Shown here: positions 5,720 to 5,828 of the stretch, piece by piece
How positions within the stretch are numbered: position 1 is the stretch's first letter
Layout: each line of letters opens with the position of its first letter
Source: Deltaproteobacteria bacterium
Lineage (GTDB): Bacteria > Desulfobacterota > Syntrophia > Syntrophales > Smithellaceae
Direction: 5' to 3'
Assembly (NCBI GenBank): GCA_017860985.1
Contig: JAGFXG010000092.1
Span: 1-5,828 of the forward strand
DNA: 5,828 nt
Made by a program: the position numbers and the translations under genes
The notes under the pieces: generated by a model
The model's database searches: none
What the model was told of the DNA's origin: nothing
What the model saw: only the letters and a program-made list of their open reading frames with translations

Positions 5720-5828
5720 CCAAGTCGCTTTCTTTGGCTAACTTTGTTGGCATCGTCGTCGGCTTCCTCAACGTATCAATAATACGCCTGCGGAGCCTCC
5801 TCCTTGCCGCCGCGTTATCCTTTGAATG
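5720..5828. repeat. Long imperfect palindrome, probable dispersed intergenic repeat, cut by the window end
   Basis: From 3 bases after the HD-GYP stop, complementary segments nest about a centre near 5779. CGTAT (5772-5776) pairs with ATACG (5782-5786), GGCTTCC (5761-5767) with GGAGCC (5792-5797, one bulge), and GGC (5749-5751) with GCC (5806-5808). Further out, GGCTAAC (5736-5742) pairs with GTTATCC (5814-5820, 6/7) and TTC (5730-5732) with GAA (5824-5826). The right arm runs off the window, and the left arm probably begins around ACCAAGTCGC. No T-run follows the hairpin within the window. It has the look of a non-coding palindromic repeat, possibly structured RNA. Its repetitive nature is inferred. 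Confidence 0.5.

Noticed and set aside
4884..5771. Two minus-strand open frames of about 140 codons, antisense to the HD-GYP gene and running into the palindrome.
   Set aside because: They lie opposite well-conserved PAS and HD-GYP coding sequence. Their products have no recognisable motifs.
1..5828. CRISPR array, insertion sequence, tRNA, toxin-antitoxin or defence genes.
   Set aside because: I saw no regularly spaced repeats, transposase motifs, cloverleaf, or small paired genes of those types in the window.

Overview
The window carries five convincing protein genes. Moderate GC, the gene types and the repeat-like palindromes suggest an anaerobic Gram-negative bacterium of the Desulfobacterota/deltaproteobacterial kind (Syntrophus- or Geobacter-like). 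This placement is inferred from gene content; no taxonomic marker is present.

Left part (about 67-2760, minus strand): a MarR-family regulator is followed 55 bases later by the two subunits of an ADP-forming acyl-CoA (acetyl-CoA) synthetase. The alpha (CoA-binding) and beta (ATP-grasp) genes overlap in a TAATG. An intrinsic terminator with its T-run on the plus strand lies just beyond the beta gene and probably belongs to a convergent gene outside the window. The most informative regulatory signal is an 18-bp imperfect palindrome, TTTATCTTGYATGCTAAA. It occurs twice with 17/18 identity, once over the -10 element of the predicted marR promoter and once between marR and the alpha gene. This is the expected layout for a MarR protein that controls itself and the synthetase pair.

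Middle part (about 2807-3527, minus strand): a small lipoprotein gene with a surface-adhesin-E-like domain ends in a 16-bp perfect inverted repeat and then a strong intrinsic terminator. The terminator separates it from the marR unit.

Right part (about 3528-5828): a roughly 340-base divergent intergenic region contains a TTGACA promoter for a plus-strand gene. That gene encodes a soluble three-PAS/HD-GYP protein, a predicted cyclic-di-GMP phosphodiesterase with all its metal ligands intact. After its stop codon a long imperfect palindrome begins and runs off the window end. It looks like a dispersed intergenic repeat.

Functionally there are three independent units: regulated acyl-CoA/carboxylate energy metabolism, an envelope lipoprotein, and a second-messenger sensor. 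I found no mobile genes, CRISPR array, tRNA or rRNA. I did not find a clearly novel multi-gene system. The unusual material is the duplicated operator and the two palindromic elements.
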